A DNA stretch of 56,280 bases from Evernia prunastri (Eukaryota; Ascomycota; Lecanoromycetes; Lecanorales; Parmeliaceae). The translations under genes and the position numbers were made by a program. Shown piece after piece: positions 10,718 through 22,287 of the stretch. The stretch is from the NCBI GenBank assembly GCA_003184365.1, contig NKYR01000186.1, forward strand, positions 1 through 56,280, read 5' to 3'. Position 1 is the stretch's first letter. Each line of letters begins with the position of its first letter. A model generated the notes under the pieces. It was not told the origin of the DNA. It did not search any database and saw only the letters and a list, made by a program, of their open reading frames with translations.

Positions 10718-13337
10718 ATGCCCAAAGATCGCTCTTATGACCTAGGGGATATAGAAGTCAGTCGAGAGCCGGGTCAAGATCGCTCATTGCTCGCCCAAGA
10801 CGCCGTTGACGACGACGAAGATGGGGCAACGCCAGCACATCAGTCGTCTCCATTCCCGCAATCTTCTCTCTCCAGGCCCGCTTGGAATGGCTCTCCTCGC
10901 GTCCCGCGAACTATAAATCGAGTCCGCTTCGACGTTGGAGAGACGGAAAGCGGCGAGCATGCGCATACACCGAGCCGGGAAGGCGGCGACTGGCCAGAGG
11001 ATGAAGATGTTGTCACCATCAACAATAATGAGAGTAGGAGGAGTGTCGCAGGACAAAGAGCGCCTCTTCTTACTGATGTTGAGGCACCGAGTGTTATGGT
11101 GGCTGAAGATTTGGATTTCAATGCTGAGAGCCTACTGGAAAATGCGAGGCCGAAGAGTGGTATAATGTAGGGTGTTTCTGCAACACGGTTTCTCAGGCTG
11201 GCCTATGGTGCTGAGATGATGGTAGAAGTGCATTCATGAACATGGCGAATTCAATAATCGGGGCTGGCATAATAGGCATTCCTCACTGGTACTTCTATCA
11301 CCTCCGCAGTCCCAAACTTATACTATAGCTCTAGGTCAGCCGTATGCTTTTCGGCAAGCCGGTTTGTGAATCTCACTCTTCTCATACAGCCTTGAATAAC
11401 GGAACCCTTACCTGTATGTTGCTAGATCAGCGGGGATCGTTCTTCTGGTTGTTTTGACAATCACAGTGAGTCCCCGGTAGACTTTTGTGAATTATATAAT
11501 ACTGAACATGATCTAGGTAGACTGGACAATACGGTAAGACTCTCCCTCGTCCTCGCTCAACTCCCTCTTTGATGTTACCATATCTATTTTCCGTATCTAG
11601 GAGCGAAAGTTGATGTGCTTTTCAGCTTGATCGTGGTCAATTCGAAACTTAGCGGTGCAAATTCTTTTCAAGGGTATGTGATAATGCATGCTTCACTAGC
11701 AGCTTTTGAGACGTTTACATTCGACAGAACTGTGGAACACTGCTTTGGCGCCGCGGGACTCATCGCGATTTCCATCGCCCAATGGGCATTGTATGCAGTA
11801 TCGGACCTGGAACCAGGCCAACGCTAACTATGCGCCCTCCAGTGCTTTCGGAGGCATGGTCGCTTTCTGTGTCATCATGGGAGATACAATCCCCAGCGTG
11901 ATTGCAGCACTTTTCCCGTTCTTGTCAGACGTGCCTTTCCTATGGCTTTTAACCAACAGACGAGCTGTGATTATTGTGTGCACTCTTTGTTTTAGCTTTC
12001 CCCTGTCTCTGTATCGTGATATCGCAAAAGTATAGAAAACACTACCCTTACCTGTAGTTTGGCTCTCGTTGACCAAGTCCAGTTAGCAAGAGCCTCGGCG
12101 TTGGCACTTCTGAGCATGGCGGTAATGGACCGTGTTTCGAGGCTTACCGATATTTCACTTATATGAGATATAGGTCATCCTGATTACAGTTGTGACGCAG
12201 GGCGTTAGTGTACCACAGGATCTCAAGGGTGACTTGAAAGGTTCGCTATTTGTGCGGAACGGCGTCTTTCGAGCAGTCTCTGTCATATCGTTCGGTACGT
12301 CTCCTATTCTGGAACATCGAAACCTAGAGGCTGACGAGCGTAGCATTCGTCTGTCGTACGTCTCTCGAGCTCTCTACACTTTTGGTCCGCTGACGAGTTT
12401 TCAGACCATAACTCGCTCCTCATATACGGTTCTCTGAAAAAGCCCACAATGGATAGATTCGCACGCGTTACACACTACTCCACATTCACGTCAATGTCAG
12501 CTTGTCTGACCATGGCTTTGGCTGGCTTTATCAGCTTTGGGGAGAAGACACAGGGCAATATTTTGAATAATTTTCCCAACGAGAGCCTTATAGTAAACAT
12601 CGCACGTTTGTGAGTCTCTTTACCGGGATCGTCGATCGTCTTTTGCTGACGTACGTCTAGTCTGCTAGGGGCCAATATGGTGACCACTTTACCGTTGGGT
12701 CCGTTGATGCTAGGTCTGGCTGATAGACTTGACTGACAATGCCACAGAGTGCTTCGTGTGCCGGGAGGTCATGTTTGTTCGTCTGCTCCGTTTCGGGGGT
12801 CGTCGCCACCGCTGACAGTCTAGAACTATTGGTTCCCCAACGAGCCTTACAATCCTAACCTTCATCTAATATTCACTACATCTCTTGGTGAGTCGTTTCT
12901 CAAGGCATTTCACGCTCGGGTGCAAAGAGAAGATCTGGGATAAATGCTAATGTAATGGTTCATAGTGGTAACGGCAATGACCCTATCTTTGATCACCTGC
13001 GACCTTGGGGCTGTGTTCGAGCTTATTGGAGCAACGAGCGCTTGCGCAGTAAGCCTTCGACATACCGTAAACAGCAAGCTGCTAAAGGGTTTTGTTCTAG
13101 CTTGCCTATATTCTTCCACCCTTATGTTATATCAAGTTAAGCACACGTAGCTGGAAAACTATACCAGCGATCCTCTGCGTTGTCTTTGGAGTAAGCGTTC
13201 CTCATGAATGTCCTTATCATCGATAAAGTAATGATCGTGGATTGACTGGCAAATAGATGATAGTGATGACGATCAGCCTGATTCAGGCAGTCGCAAAGAT
13301 GATTAGAAATGAGGGTGGCGGGCAAACCTGTCGATAG
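10718..13337 (+). CDS. AVT-type vacuolar amino-acid transporter (18 exons)
   Basis: Model (549 aa): 10718-11159, 11216-11275, 11335-11365, 11426-11465, 11517-11533, 11626-11673, 11728-11790, 11843-12029, 12083-12121, 12174-12294, 12344-12355, 12405-12609, 12661-12698, 12748-12776, 12824-12887, 12966-13048, 13101-13190, 13257-13337. All 17 junctions keep frame and the summed length is divisible by three. A polar N-terminus of about 150 residues precedes the amino acid/auxin permease core, which opens with FMNMANSIIGAGIIGQPYAF and continues with many hydrophobic helices to GGGQTCR. The family (SLC38/AVT) moves neutral or basic amino acids across the vacuolar membrane with protons; substrate and direction are not predictable here. 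Intron 2 has a GC donor. Exon 11 is only 12 nt (AFVC of AFVCHHNS) and exon 5 only 17 nt. Confidence 0.88.
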
Positions 13338-15194
13338 AGTGTCGGAAGAATTTTGCAGGATCCTCTCCCAGGTAAAGTCTTGGAGCTTTGAAAGAGCTCC
13401 GAGGGCCACAGTCTTCTGCTTGCAGTCTTTAAAGACGGCAATCAGCCATTCCAACAATTAGATGCGGTGGACATTGCCCCTTGCCTTAGGACCTGGAAGG
13501 TTGGTGTCCACTTTCTTTGCGGCCAAAAATATGTCTGTTGTTTCGTCAGGTGACTACCATCTGTATTGTTTTATTGAGGTGTTATCTGAGAGATTCAAGT
13601 GCCTTGAAGCCAAGGTGTCCGCCGGCGGCTAGCAGGCAAGCTTTTTTAGAATGGCAGTCTGGCGCCGAAGGTTTCGCATAACTTCCGCATCAACCGATTC
13701 CTCCCTGCTCTAAGAAAAGCCTGGGACACGGAAAAGGTCTCGTTCGTGCTGCTTATCAGTATATCAGGATTCCGTACCGCTTTCTCTGTTACCTTCTCCG
13801 GCTCTCTGCCTGAAAGCTATCTCGTCGAGGCCTGAGCTGAAGGCACGCTGTATGAAAGCGTCTGAATAATAGCTATGCAGGACCTAAGAACCTTACTCGA
13901 TCTGCTCTGTCATACGGCATGCCGACCGGTGGATGCTCTGAAAATGGACAGCAGCGACTGCCACGTTTGGGGGCACGTTGCCTTGCAGTACTTGGGGAAT
14001 TGCGGCGGTCGAAGTGCTACACAGACCCCTGAAGCATACTTAAAGCTTAAGTATATTTAGTCATAAAGAACAAATGTTTCCAGGGTGACAACACAATGGC
14101 AGCATCAAATTAGAAACCTCAGCGCTCTTGACCAAGGTGCCTTTCTGCATACCTTCCTACCTGACTTCTGGAATAGGCAAAGCGCCCACTGCCCGCGACG
14201 ACTGGTGTGAATTAATTCTAACAATCTGCCATTATCCTCCCCGAATTCCTTTCCCGCATTTCAAATGTTGGTGTCTCTAGCTCGTACACTGTGACGCATG
14301 CTCGGCTGCTGACTTCCAAAGGCAACTCTTTTTTCGATTCGTTAACAGGGGGGAAGAACATGACCCCTGCGTGCTTCGGGATAGGGGGCTCCGAGTTCTC
14401 AACAAAACAGATCCTTTGCATTATACACGTCTGTGTCGCCCTAGACGTGTCGCCCTGTGCCCGTCCGATGCTTTCTAGGCATAGTGGGCTCGGATATTTC
14501 GGCGGAAGGAAGGCAATCAAAAACTAGACTCCTGACGCCTGCGCGTCTGCTATTTTGAGTGCATTGAAGTCCCGCTGTTTTACAGAAGCAGAACTCAATA
14601 GTAAAGTGCCCGATTGTGTTTTTACTATATCCACAAAAAAATCAGACTCTGGCTTTCTGACACAAGGAAACCTTACAGGAGAACACATCGGATACGAAGG
14701 GCCCGGTTGCTCGTGAAGACCGGTGTCGGTGAAAAGCTGCAATACTATGCCTTCTTCCGGTCGTTTCTAAACTTCATAGCAAGTGATCAATGTTGGAAAT
14801 CAGTATAAGCTCATACCGCCTGTTAACCTACTATCAATCATTGTCTTGCTTTAATCCATTGTCGTTGAAAATTCAACTTTTTGGAAATAGAAAGCATAAA
14901 GTGAAGCACTTTGACGTCCGCATATCTCAAGAAAAGAACTCCGTCATCTGCCCATCTGCCACCTGATCTTTTTTCAAGTCCGATAACCCTGAGCTCCTCG
15001 GGGAGGGAAAACTTGAAGGGGAAGCTTGAAAGGGAAGCCTGACCTGGCAGCTCGAAAGGGGAGCTTGGAATGTAAGCGCCAAAGGAAAGCATGGGAAGGA
15101 AGGACAAGACAGGACCCACTAAAAAGATAAGACATGGTAGACACATAAAACAGAAGGAAAGCACAGGTCAGGATAAAATAAAAGTATAGAACAG

Positions 15195-15304
15195 AGTGAA
15201 ATCACAAGACGGGACGAAAGCACAAGACGGGACGAGAGCACAGGACGGGATGAAAGCATAAGACGGAACAAAGGCACAGACCCGGACGAAAGCACCAAAC
15301 TGAA
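15195..15304. repeat. 18-bp tandem repeat, about six units
   Basis: The unit is GACGAAAGCACAAGACGG with substitutions in each copy; successive units read gaaatcacaagacgg, gacgaaagcacaagacgg, gacgagagcacaggacgg, gatgaaagcataagacgg and two more diverged ones. It is not in an open frame. A small minisatellite of no known role. Confidence 0.7.
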
Positions 15305-15602
15305 ATCCGAAAGTGGCTAAAGAAAAGTGAGAAATCGAAATGCTTAGGTGAATAAGAAGATTGATATGAATCTAGTGTTCAAATTTTGTGCCGTCCGTCA
15401 TGAAAGCACAGAAGTAATATAGGTGGAAGAAGAAAGTGAAGCACCTAGATATCCAGAGAATTTGCTGTAAATTTAGCTCCCGTCTTCTATTCTCTCCTTT
15501 TACGTTGAACTAATAATCTCTTCTTTTCTTTTCTTGTTTTATATATGACTTAATTTTCACACCGTACTCAACATAGATATCTTCTCCGTGAAATTAAGTC
15601 TA

Positions 15603-16295
15603 AGCTTAGCTCTGACTTCTCTTCTTTATTCTCTTTTTTTGTATTCTATATCTAATTTGTCTTAACTTTCAATTGCGATTTATAGAAGTTATTTCCTTAA
15701 GAGATTTACTATATCTTTATATAATAGAATATTCAATTCCTACTCTACTTTTGATACGTTTATCACGTCTTTATAAATCTAACGCTTACTTTAATTACTA
15801 TAAGAGCGAAGACAATAACTTATTCAATCCTTTCTTTTTATCCATCTTTACAAGATAAAATTTCTATATCGACTCGCTAATTGTTCCTATTCTACATCAG
15901 TCTAATAGATTTTTAAGTTTTCAATCATCTTTGATAAGTTTCAAATCTTTCGCGAAACTGGGTGGAGATATAGTGCTCACTTCACTTTGTTCAAAAAGTG
16001 AAGTTATGATAAAGAGGACAAGCTTAGCTCTTGCTTCACTTGTTTAAAAACTGAAGTTTCATAACTTATCTGGAACTTCCATTCCATCCCGTCCATCCGT
16101 CTAACCATGAAGGTTTGGATAACTGTGTACCTGCTTGTTGCTCGGTTCCTATCCCGATTATAATAGACCGACTTTCTCGTCGAGCGCCATATCTTCCATG
16201 GGGTTGAGTGAGAACTTAGCTCTCACTCCACTTGTTCTGGTTCGTAAGGCAAACTGTAAAGTTGGGTGGGGGCTTAGCTCTGGCTTCACTTATTC
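15603..16295 (+). repeat. Dispersed short direct repeat AGCTTAGCTCT-NN-CTTCACTTGTT
   Basis: Near-identical copies occur at about 15603-15623, 16018-16045, 16213-16237 and 16270-16295, all on the same strand, and a degenerate one at about 15975-15993. The last copies lie within 200-300 bp of the start codon at 16493. They may be transposon relics or promoter elements of the downstream gene; the sequence does not decide. Confidence 0.5.
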
Positions 16296-16492
16296 GTAAA
16301 GACAACTTGCCCAAAGCGTGCTAAGAACCCGAGGTAAACAAGATCTTCCTTCTTCAACTTCTGTAAAATTACTAACCACGTCCAGCAACCACAATCGACC
16401 CTCCCATACCACCAATCCCTCGGACCGATTATCCCTGTCATCTCTACAGGTTGACGATAAAATACCACAACTATTGCAAAAACTCGCACACG

Positions 16493-18426
16493 ATGCCAAG
16501 CCTCGTCGGATTCAGAGACGATTCTCCATCACTCTCAATGGAGGGTAAAGCAAAGAATGCCACCCTACTTGCCATGCAAATGGAAGCGCTGGGATTACAG
16601 CGCCGAGACTTTCTCTTGACGACCGACTTCAGGGAGAACAAGGTTTGCTATATGTCTGCAAAGGACCTTGAATCACATCGACTCGTGAACAAGGGTACCA
16701 TCAGTGAGGGAGAGAAATCCAAGTTAGAAGGCTGGAATGGTAAGACACCCTATGTCAGGCATGCTTATGCGTACTAACCATAAGCTAAGATGCTTGGATG
16801 GGTTTGGAATACGATGGCACCGATGCACAGAATCTTGAGAACGTCAATGAGGGCTTCGGTCAAACTCACCGATTCAAACTCATGACGGACGACAGCGTTC
16901 GAGACTATACCGGGGAAGAGAACTTCCGAAAAGGAGTTCATGGTGGTAGGGGTAGCCGTGGTGATCGTGGTGGCAGAGGCGGCGGCCACGCTGGACGAGC
17001 TACAGGTCGACTTGGTCAAGGGAGTCATGGGAAGGCAAAAGGGTATTCATCTCCCTCGATACTCAAATAACTTGGTCCCCTCTTGCTGACTAGTGCCAAA
17101 GGGAACGTAGGGTCACGTTTGAGAACGTGGTGCGGCCTTTAACTCGAATCCGGGTTCCGAAAGGACAGTCTACTGCGCAAGTTGACTCACCTCGCCGTTA
17201 CCCAGCTCCAATATTGAAAACAGTCGTGGCTGTAAAGCCGGCGAAAGGAGATACTGCCCTACCTCCTGCGTCCATGCGACGACCGGTGTAAGTGCCTGTC
17301 CCTCACCAATTGGTATGCTGTCACTAATAAGAGCAGCAGTCATTACACCGGATTGCTTGCCGCACCCAGTGAATTCATGGCTTCTTCCCACATGCGTAAA
17401 GAGCAAGACCGGGATGAACCCAAAACCAAGGTCGCTCGTTCTATCGCAAGCACTTCAAAGGACGATGCGATTGAGCGTGACACTGGTACTTCGATCATCA
17501 CAACAACAAGTACCTCAAACGAAAAGCTAGTGACACGGAAATCTAATATAGCCGCTGTTAATCCAGGTGGTGAGAACAAAACAGCAGCTGACAAGGCTAC
17601 TGTATCCGTCAGCTCCCTTGCAAAAGCTGATCTGATGGACCTTGATATCGGTCAAGAGACTACGCAGCCAGTACTTCAGTTCACAGGATCTCGAGCTGAG
17701 GAGCAGCCGCGTTCACGTGTTATGGACGTATCGTCGTCTTTCGATAAGCAAATAGAGGCTTTGGAGAAGATCGGTATATTGAGTGCCACTCAACTTTCAG
17801 TCCTCAAATCGATCCAGAGTCAGGTGCACGCCCGCGAAGATGCACATCGTCCAAAAGCTCCTCGTCAGCCCATTTACACGGAGTCGGAGCTCGTATCACT
17901 GCGTCCAAGAGCTGCAGCCCTCAAGGTCGCAGCCGGTATCTCGAGAAAACTCGCAAAGGAACAGCACGCCTTTCTCATCGGCGAGCATGTATACAAGACT
18001 AGATTTCACCCTGCCGCATCCTTGACGGAAGATTCCAAGAGACTATCAATCTCGGAAAAGGAGCCTGCCAAATTGAAGGCAATGAATGTCCCAAATACGG
18101 AGGAGTCGAAGACCAACCCCTTCGGTCTTCCACCAGCCAAGACCAAGGGTAAAGGCCCGTCCCTTCCAGCTCATCTCTTGAACCAAACCCCTGCGACGGA
18201 CCACGGGGCAGCGGCACGTGCCCAATACTCGGGTAACACTGAAAACTTCCCATTTATCTTCGATTCAAAGTCCGTTGAGAATGTTGCTTCGACGACGCGA
18301 CCTACTCGTCGAAACATGATCAATCAGACCGGCTTTATTGCCCTTGCAGAGAACCATGCCAATTCTGTTGCTGTAGGTAAGGAGGGAGAAGACCCGCTGC
18401 TCATGGCACGTAAACGAGGCTTGTGA
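16493..18426 (+). CDS. Unknown fungal protein with an internal RGG/glycine-rich segment
   Basis: Model: exons 16493-16739, 16790-17042, 17102-17287, 17337-18426 (591 aa). Intron 1 has a textbook TACTAAC branch point. Intron 2 is the least certain, because its acceptor (CCAAAG) was chosen to restore frame. The N-terminal 115 residues form a compact, charged region (LLTTDFRENKVCYMSAKDLE). An Arg/Gly repeat (GGRGSRGDRGGRGGGHAGR) follows at about residues 145-165, typical of RNA-binding or arginine-methylated tails. The C-terminal 360 residues are low-complexity and polar with a helical patch (SSFDKQIEALEKIGILSATQ). I recognise no named domain. RNA association is only suggested by the RGG box. 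It converges on RAD52 with 154 bp between stops. Confidence 0.65.
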
Positions 18427-18580
18427 GACATGGACCGGAAGCTACGTCAGCATCCCGTGGCAAAACGAGCTTGTACTTGTAGTTAGCTACATTAGATAGG
18501 CATGCATGCAATGCTTTGACCCAAAAAGCTTCCTCTGAAGCAAACCTTAAGCATCCTTGCGATGCGGTAACCCTACGAAT

Positions 18581-20520
18581 TCAACTCTCCACGTTGCAAT
18601 TGACGCCTTGCAACTCCAACCCGATTTTTTGGCGTTTGGCGTCTCCACCCGGACCAGAAGCTATATTTGTGACATCGCCCAATGCTGAACGTTGTCCGTT
18701 GTTCTCTACAGGCCTTTTCATTTGGGGCAGCTTGTACGAGCCTCGATTTTGCAGCGGACTTGCTGCTACCATTGGCATACCAACCCGCCTTGTCTTCTCT
18801 GACTGGGGGTTTACGAAGATTGCACGAGGAACTATTGATTGTGGTAGCGCCCCAACAGCTTCTCTGCCGACAGGCTTGGTTTTTGTATGATCAACTCCTG
18901 CAGTCTTTCGAATACTGGGACTCTCTAAATGGGGATTGAAGGCTGGGACCTTCAATTGCAGACCAGGCCCATTTTGCAGCGATTCAGCGGCTCTCGCCGT
19001 GAAAAAACCAACCGGTGGATCGTGCTCTGATGTGCTGGATGAATCAAGACTTGGCGTTTCGTTCGGAAGGACGTTACTCTGGGCCGGTGTATCTTGAGGT
19101 AAGTGGGACGCTGGCAGCTGCTGTCCCGACATTGATGGTTTTGCTTGTTGCAGAGAAGCAGAGCCGTGTTGAGGCTTTGTGCCTGGGCCTAGGGTCTGTG
19201 GAACTTCAACCCCATTGATGGTAAATGCTGAAATGCTTACTCCAGCATTCATAGGCGTTTGTGGAGCTGCAACATGACCAGAGATCATGGAACGATTGCT
19301 GGTGAGCGGCGGCTTAAGTGTCTGCGCGCTGTTGCGCTCCGCTGTACGCGTGGCTGGAATATTTGCTTTATCCGGAAGGCTGTTCCTGCGTCGAAAGTGT
19401 TCCGAAGAAACAGAAGGGTTAAGCACAATTCCATCCGGATGATCGTCTTCGGGTACACTGAAATCTGCTTCGTCAAAATCATCGCCTGCACGATCAGTCA
19501 GCGCCTGACCTTTGGGGAGCTGGTTTGCGTCTTACTGCCAAATTCATCTTCAGGGTCTCCATTAGAAGCTGCAGGAAGGTTTAGTAACGACTCAACCGCA
19601 ACATTGAGACTAGCAAAACAAACCTGTGGCTTGCGTGTCTTCTGTCTCTATAGGGTATTCCCTCTTCATGGAAGGAAGACTGCGCTGCCGGCAAAGAGTA
19701 CCGGCTGCTGACTCCCTTTTGACCGGAGCGAAATCGGGGTGCCTGTGCAGATTTTCGGGATCCCATTTGGTCTTTTAACAACGCTTAGTGAACGCTGACA
19801 GCAATCGACTGGTCCACTTACTGGGGCAATCTTGAGTTTCGTAACCCTGGCTACGTACTCTTTGTCATAGACACAGTTTCCGAGGAGGTTGCCAAAATTG
19901 CGTAAGGCTCGCTTCAACCCATCAGTCGTCCCCTCTTTCTTGGCCTTCTCAAAGGCTGCGGCTTTGCCTTTGCAGTTTTCGATGTGTCCGTACCCAACGT
20001 CCTGATGCACTTCAGTATGGATGTTGACAATACCGCCTTCGGTCCCAGGAAGTTACCTCGTGAAAGGTGCCGTCCCGAAGTGTCACTCTGACAACGACTG
20101 ATAGACCAAGGCTGACTTTCCCAGTGCTCTGGCTTTCATCGACCTAGTCAAGGTTTAGACCCGGGCTCGACTTGCAAACCGGACAATCGCTTACAAAGTC
20201 GACCTGCACATTCTGGATTCCACTCGACCACCCATTGAAACCAAAGACCTCATTTGCAAGATTGATGCATTTGTCTGCCGACAAGTAATGGACCTTACCT
20301 CCGCCAGCACCTGGTCTTGATGATATGTATTCCGGCCCTAATTGCTTCTCCAGACGACTCGATAAGGTGGCAATCTCTTGCGCAGTGTACTCACTGACAT
20401 GAGGCTTCACTTCCTCAAACGGATTGACTGATGTGGCAGCAGACTTGTGCTGTTCGCCTTGTCTGGTGCATGTCAGCGCGTGCTTAGAAGATAACTGAGA
20501 TAGATCGCTGACCCCGGCAT
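18581..20520 (-). CDS. rad52: DNA recombination/repair protein Rad52
   Basis: Model: exons 20520-20513, 20462-20195, 20143-20057, 20001-19822, 19771-19624, 19568-19536, 19485-18581 (542 aa). The first exon is 8 nt (ATG CCG GG), spliced with a GTCAGC donor to give MPGQGEQHKS. Residues about 25-200 form the conserved annealing/ring-forming domain, including EIATLSSRLEKQLGPEYIS, the GGGKVHYLSADKCINLANEV block and DVGYGHIENCKGKAAAFEKA. The C-terminal half is polar and variable, as in other fungal Rad52 proteins, where it binds Rad51 and RPA. Rad52 loads Rad51 and anneals single strands during homologous recombination. The gene is on the minus strand, and a small TIR element sits about 170 bp upstream of its start. 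Confidence 0.93.
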
Positions 20521-20692
20521 CCTGATTTCACGTAAGGTCTGAGCATAGCAATAGCGACATTATAGAACAGAGATATCCTGATGGTCTTGTAATGCTGGGA
20601 TGAGATTGGCCGCGACTGCCAAGACTAGTAGCGCGTCGCCAAAGATTGCCAAGTCACGTGCTCCTCTTGGATGATAATGATGGCTTGACAAG

Positions 20693-20921
20693 TACTCGTT
20701 GGTTCCATTAGTCTCCGGACATAACAAAAAATTCGTATTTAATGCGCACTGCAATATCTTCCCATCTATAAGACTTATCAAAAAAGTTACAACTATGAAA
20801 TTTTAGCCAGGCTCTTAAACAGTATTTTTCATACCAGATAAATTCTCCTAGGAGCTTTTGTTGATGTGTTGTGTTGAGGTGTCGTTTTCAATCTGTCCGG
20901 AGACTAATGGAACCAGCGAGT
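20693..20921. mobile_element. Small TIR element (MITE), 229 bp
   Basis: The outer arms are inverted copies: TACTCGTTGGTTCCATTAGT... inward from 20693, and TACTCGCTGGTTCCATTAGT... inward from 20921. They match over about 29 bp with one mismatch, ending CTCCGGACA. If the terminal TA on each side is the target duplication, the element is Tc1/mariner-like. The interior is AT-rich and non-coding. It lies in the RAD52 upstream region and may influence its promoter. Confidence 0.65.
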
Positions 20922-20949
20922 ATGAACATTAGGTTGCCTCCTTCGCGCC

Positions 20950-21044
20950 GGCGTCCTACCTTAGTCCCAAAGGCTAACAAGTTAGCGCTGGAACTAAGCT
21001 CAAAAAAGTCTAGATCGCTTCGCGGACTTTTGTTGTAGGACGCC
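20950..21044. other. Three-way-junction foldable sequence (candidate structured RNA or palindromic relic)
   Basis: The outer arms GGCGTCCTAC (20950-20959) and GTAGGACGCC (21035-21044) are perfect complements. Inside are two independent hairpins. Arm 1 pairs CTTAGTCC (20960-20967) with GGaACTAAG (20990-20998) and encloses GCTAAC-aa-GTTAGC (20973-20986). Arm 2 pairs AAAAGTC (21004-21010) with GACTTTT (21025-21031) and encloses CGC-ttc-GCG. Every helix is seen directly in the sequence; whether it is transcribed is unknown. Confidence 0.45.
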
Positions 21045-21443
21045 TGCTCCAGAAACCCCGTTTTTATCCAAAACGAGCTTCGTGTCAACAAATTTTTGAA
21101 TCAATCACAGATCCATCAATTCTCATCAAAACCACTTAGAAATATATACTACGACGCGTAGAATTATATAGCGAATTCGTTAGTAACAAAATCTAACTCC
21201 CTACGGCAATATCCCGCGTTGTATACCTTACTAACCTTCGAGGACAGTTGACACCAGACCTATTACGTTCCTTATCTAAATGACCTAACCAACGGGTTAC
21301 CTCTTTCCGGCAACGGGTCTCGGCGCTAGATTTCCTATCTCTCAGCGTCCGAGACCCTCCAAACACGGCATTCAAATCGAATTATCAATGATAGAAAGGG
21401 GGGGAGCATGTTGATCAAAAGTCCTAAACATGCCAAGACTTTT

Positions 21444-21469
21444 CGGATCCGGACCCGGACCCGGACCCG
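21444..21469. repeat. GGACCC hexanucleotide repeat
   Basis: Three perfect GGACCC units follow a related GGATCC unit. It is a short simple repeat between two TIR elements, with no sign of coding use. Confidence 0.7.
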
Positions 21470-21697
21470 ATAGCCAAACTTGGGCCATCTTCCGAATATT
21501 ACTATAAATTTCAGTATTCTAACTAGGGCAGTCGATTTTCGCTGTAGGCTTGGCATATTTAGAATAGAATACAAGAAACAGGGGGTTTTTGGTGCAGACC
21601 CCCTGCGGGGACCGACTCACTATGCAGCTAAAAATTAAAGTCACGGTCTAAGCAGGGGGTCGAAAGCTAATGGAGACAAACATTAGGTTCTGAAATA

Positions 21698-22287
21698 CCT
21701 TACGGGCGAGCCCTAGAATGCGCACACCGTGCTGGTAATAAAACGATAAGAAGTACCTTTTATGGTAAAAAACATGAAATCCGTATATAATCACAGATCG
21801 ATTTAGATTCTGATACAAATAATTATCTTTGACACCGTTAAATTTCAAAATACCGCTTCGAAGATCAAAAAACCGTGTTTATCTTTTATTATATAAGAGC
21901 ACTCTATAATCTACTCTATAATTCACTCTACGATTACAATCTACTTTATAAATTACGAAGTTCTATTAATTGAATAAAATTACAATGAAACTGAATATGC
22001 TTAAACTCTATTAAATGATACGTTAATTATCTAATTAGTCAATATTTCAACCTTATCAAAAACGGAAGATAACGGTTTTATAGATCTTAACGGTACTATT
22101 TTGCAACCCTATTATTATTAATTACGATTTAATCTCTTATCAAATATTTTCAAAATCTCGATACACCGAAAATGTTCATTATAGTATCGTAATAAAATAG
22201 CGAATCTGTTAAGCTACGGTGTTAAGAGACTCATCGTCTTAATACTGTCTCAATACGGTGTCCCTATTCTAGGCCTCGCCCGTAAGG
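21698..22287. mobile_element. TIR element with TA target duplication, 590 bp
   Basis: The left end reads CCTTACGGGCGAGCCCTAGA and the right end, reversed, CCTTACGGGCGAGGCCTAGA. The arms match over about 33 bp up to ACACCGT with a few mismatches. Each end is flanked by TA (21696-21697 and 22288-22289), the hallmark of Tc1/mariner/Fot-type insertion. The interior is AT-rich without open frames, so this is a MITE or RIP-decayed copy. A third copy of the same terminus lies at 56035-56067. Confidence 0.8.

Larger units (their letters stand above)
13338..16492. other. Long intergenic region with short repeats
   Basis: About 3.15 kb without a supportable gene. Open frames such as 13875-14060 and 14218-14520 are short, start poorly and match nothing I know. 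The right half is repetitive: G/A-rich imperfect repeats near 14990-15110, an 18-bp tandem repeat at 15195-15304, a pyrimidine- and AT-rich stretch at 15480-15900, and a dispersed motif at 15603-16295. It may be an eroded transposon region. Confidence 0.45.

Noticed and set aside
13875..14520. Possible small genes between AVT and the RGG gene
   Set aside because: Frames are short, on conflicting strands, without splice partners or recognisable domains.
15195..15304. CRISPR-like array
   Set aside because: The 18-bp units are contiguous without spacers and the host is a eukaryote; it is a minisatellite.
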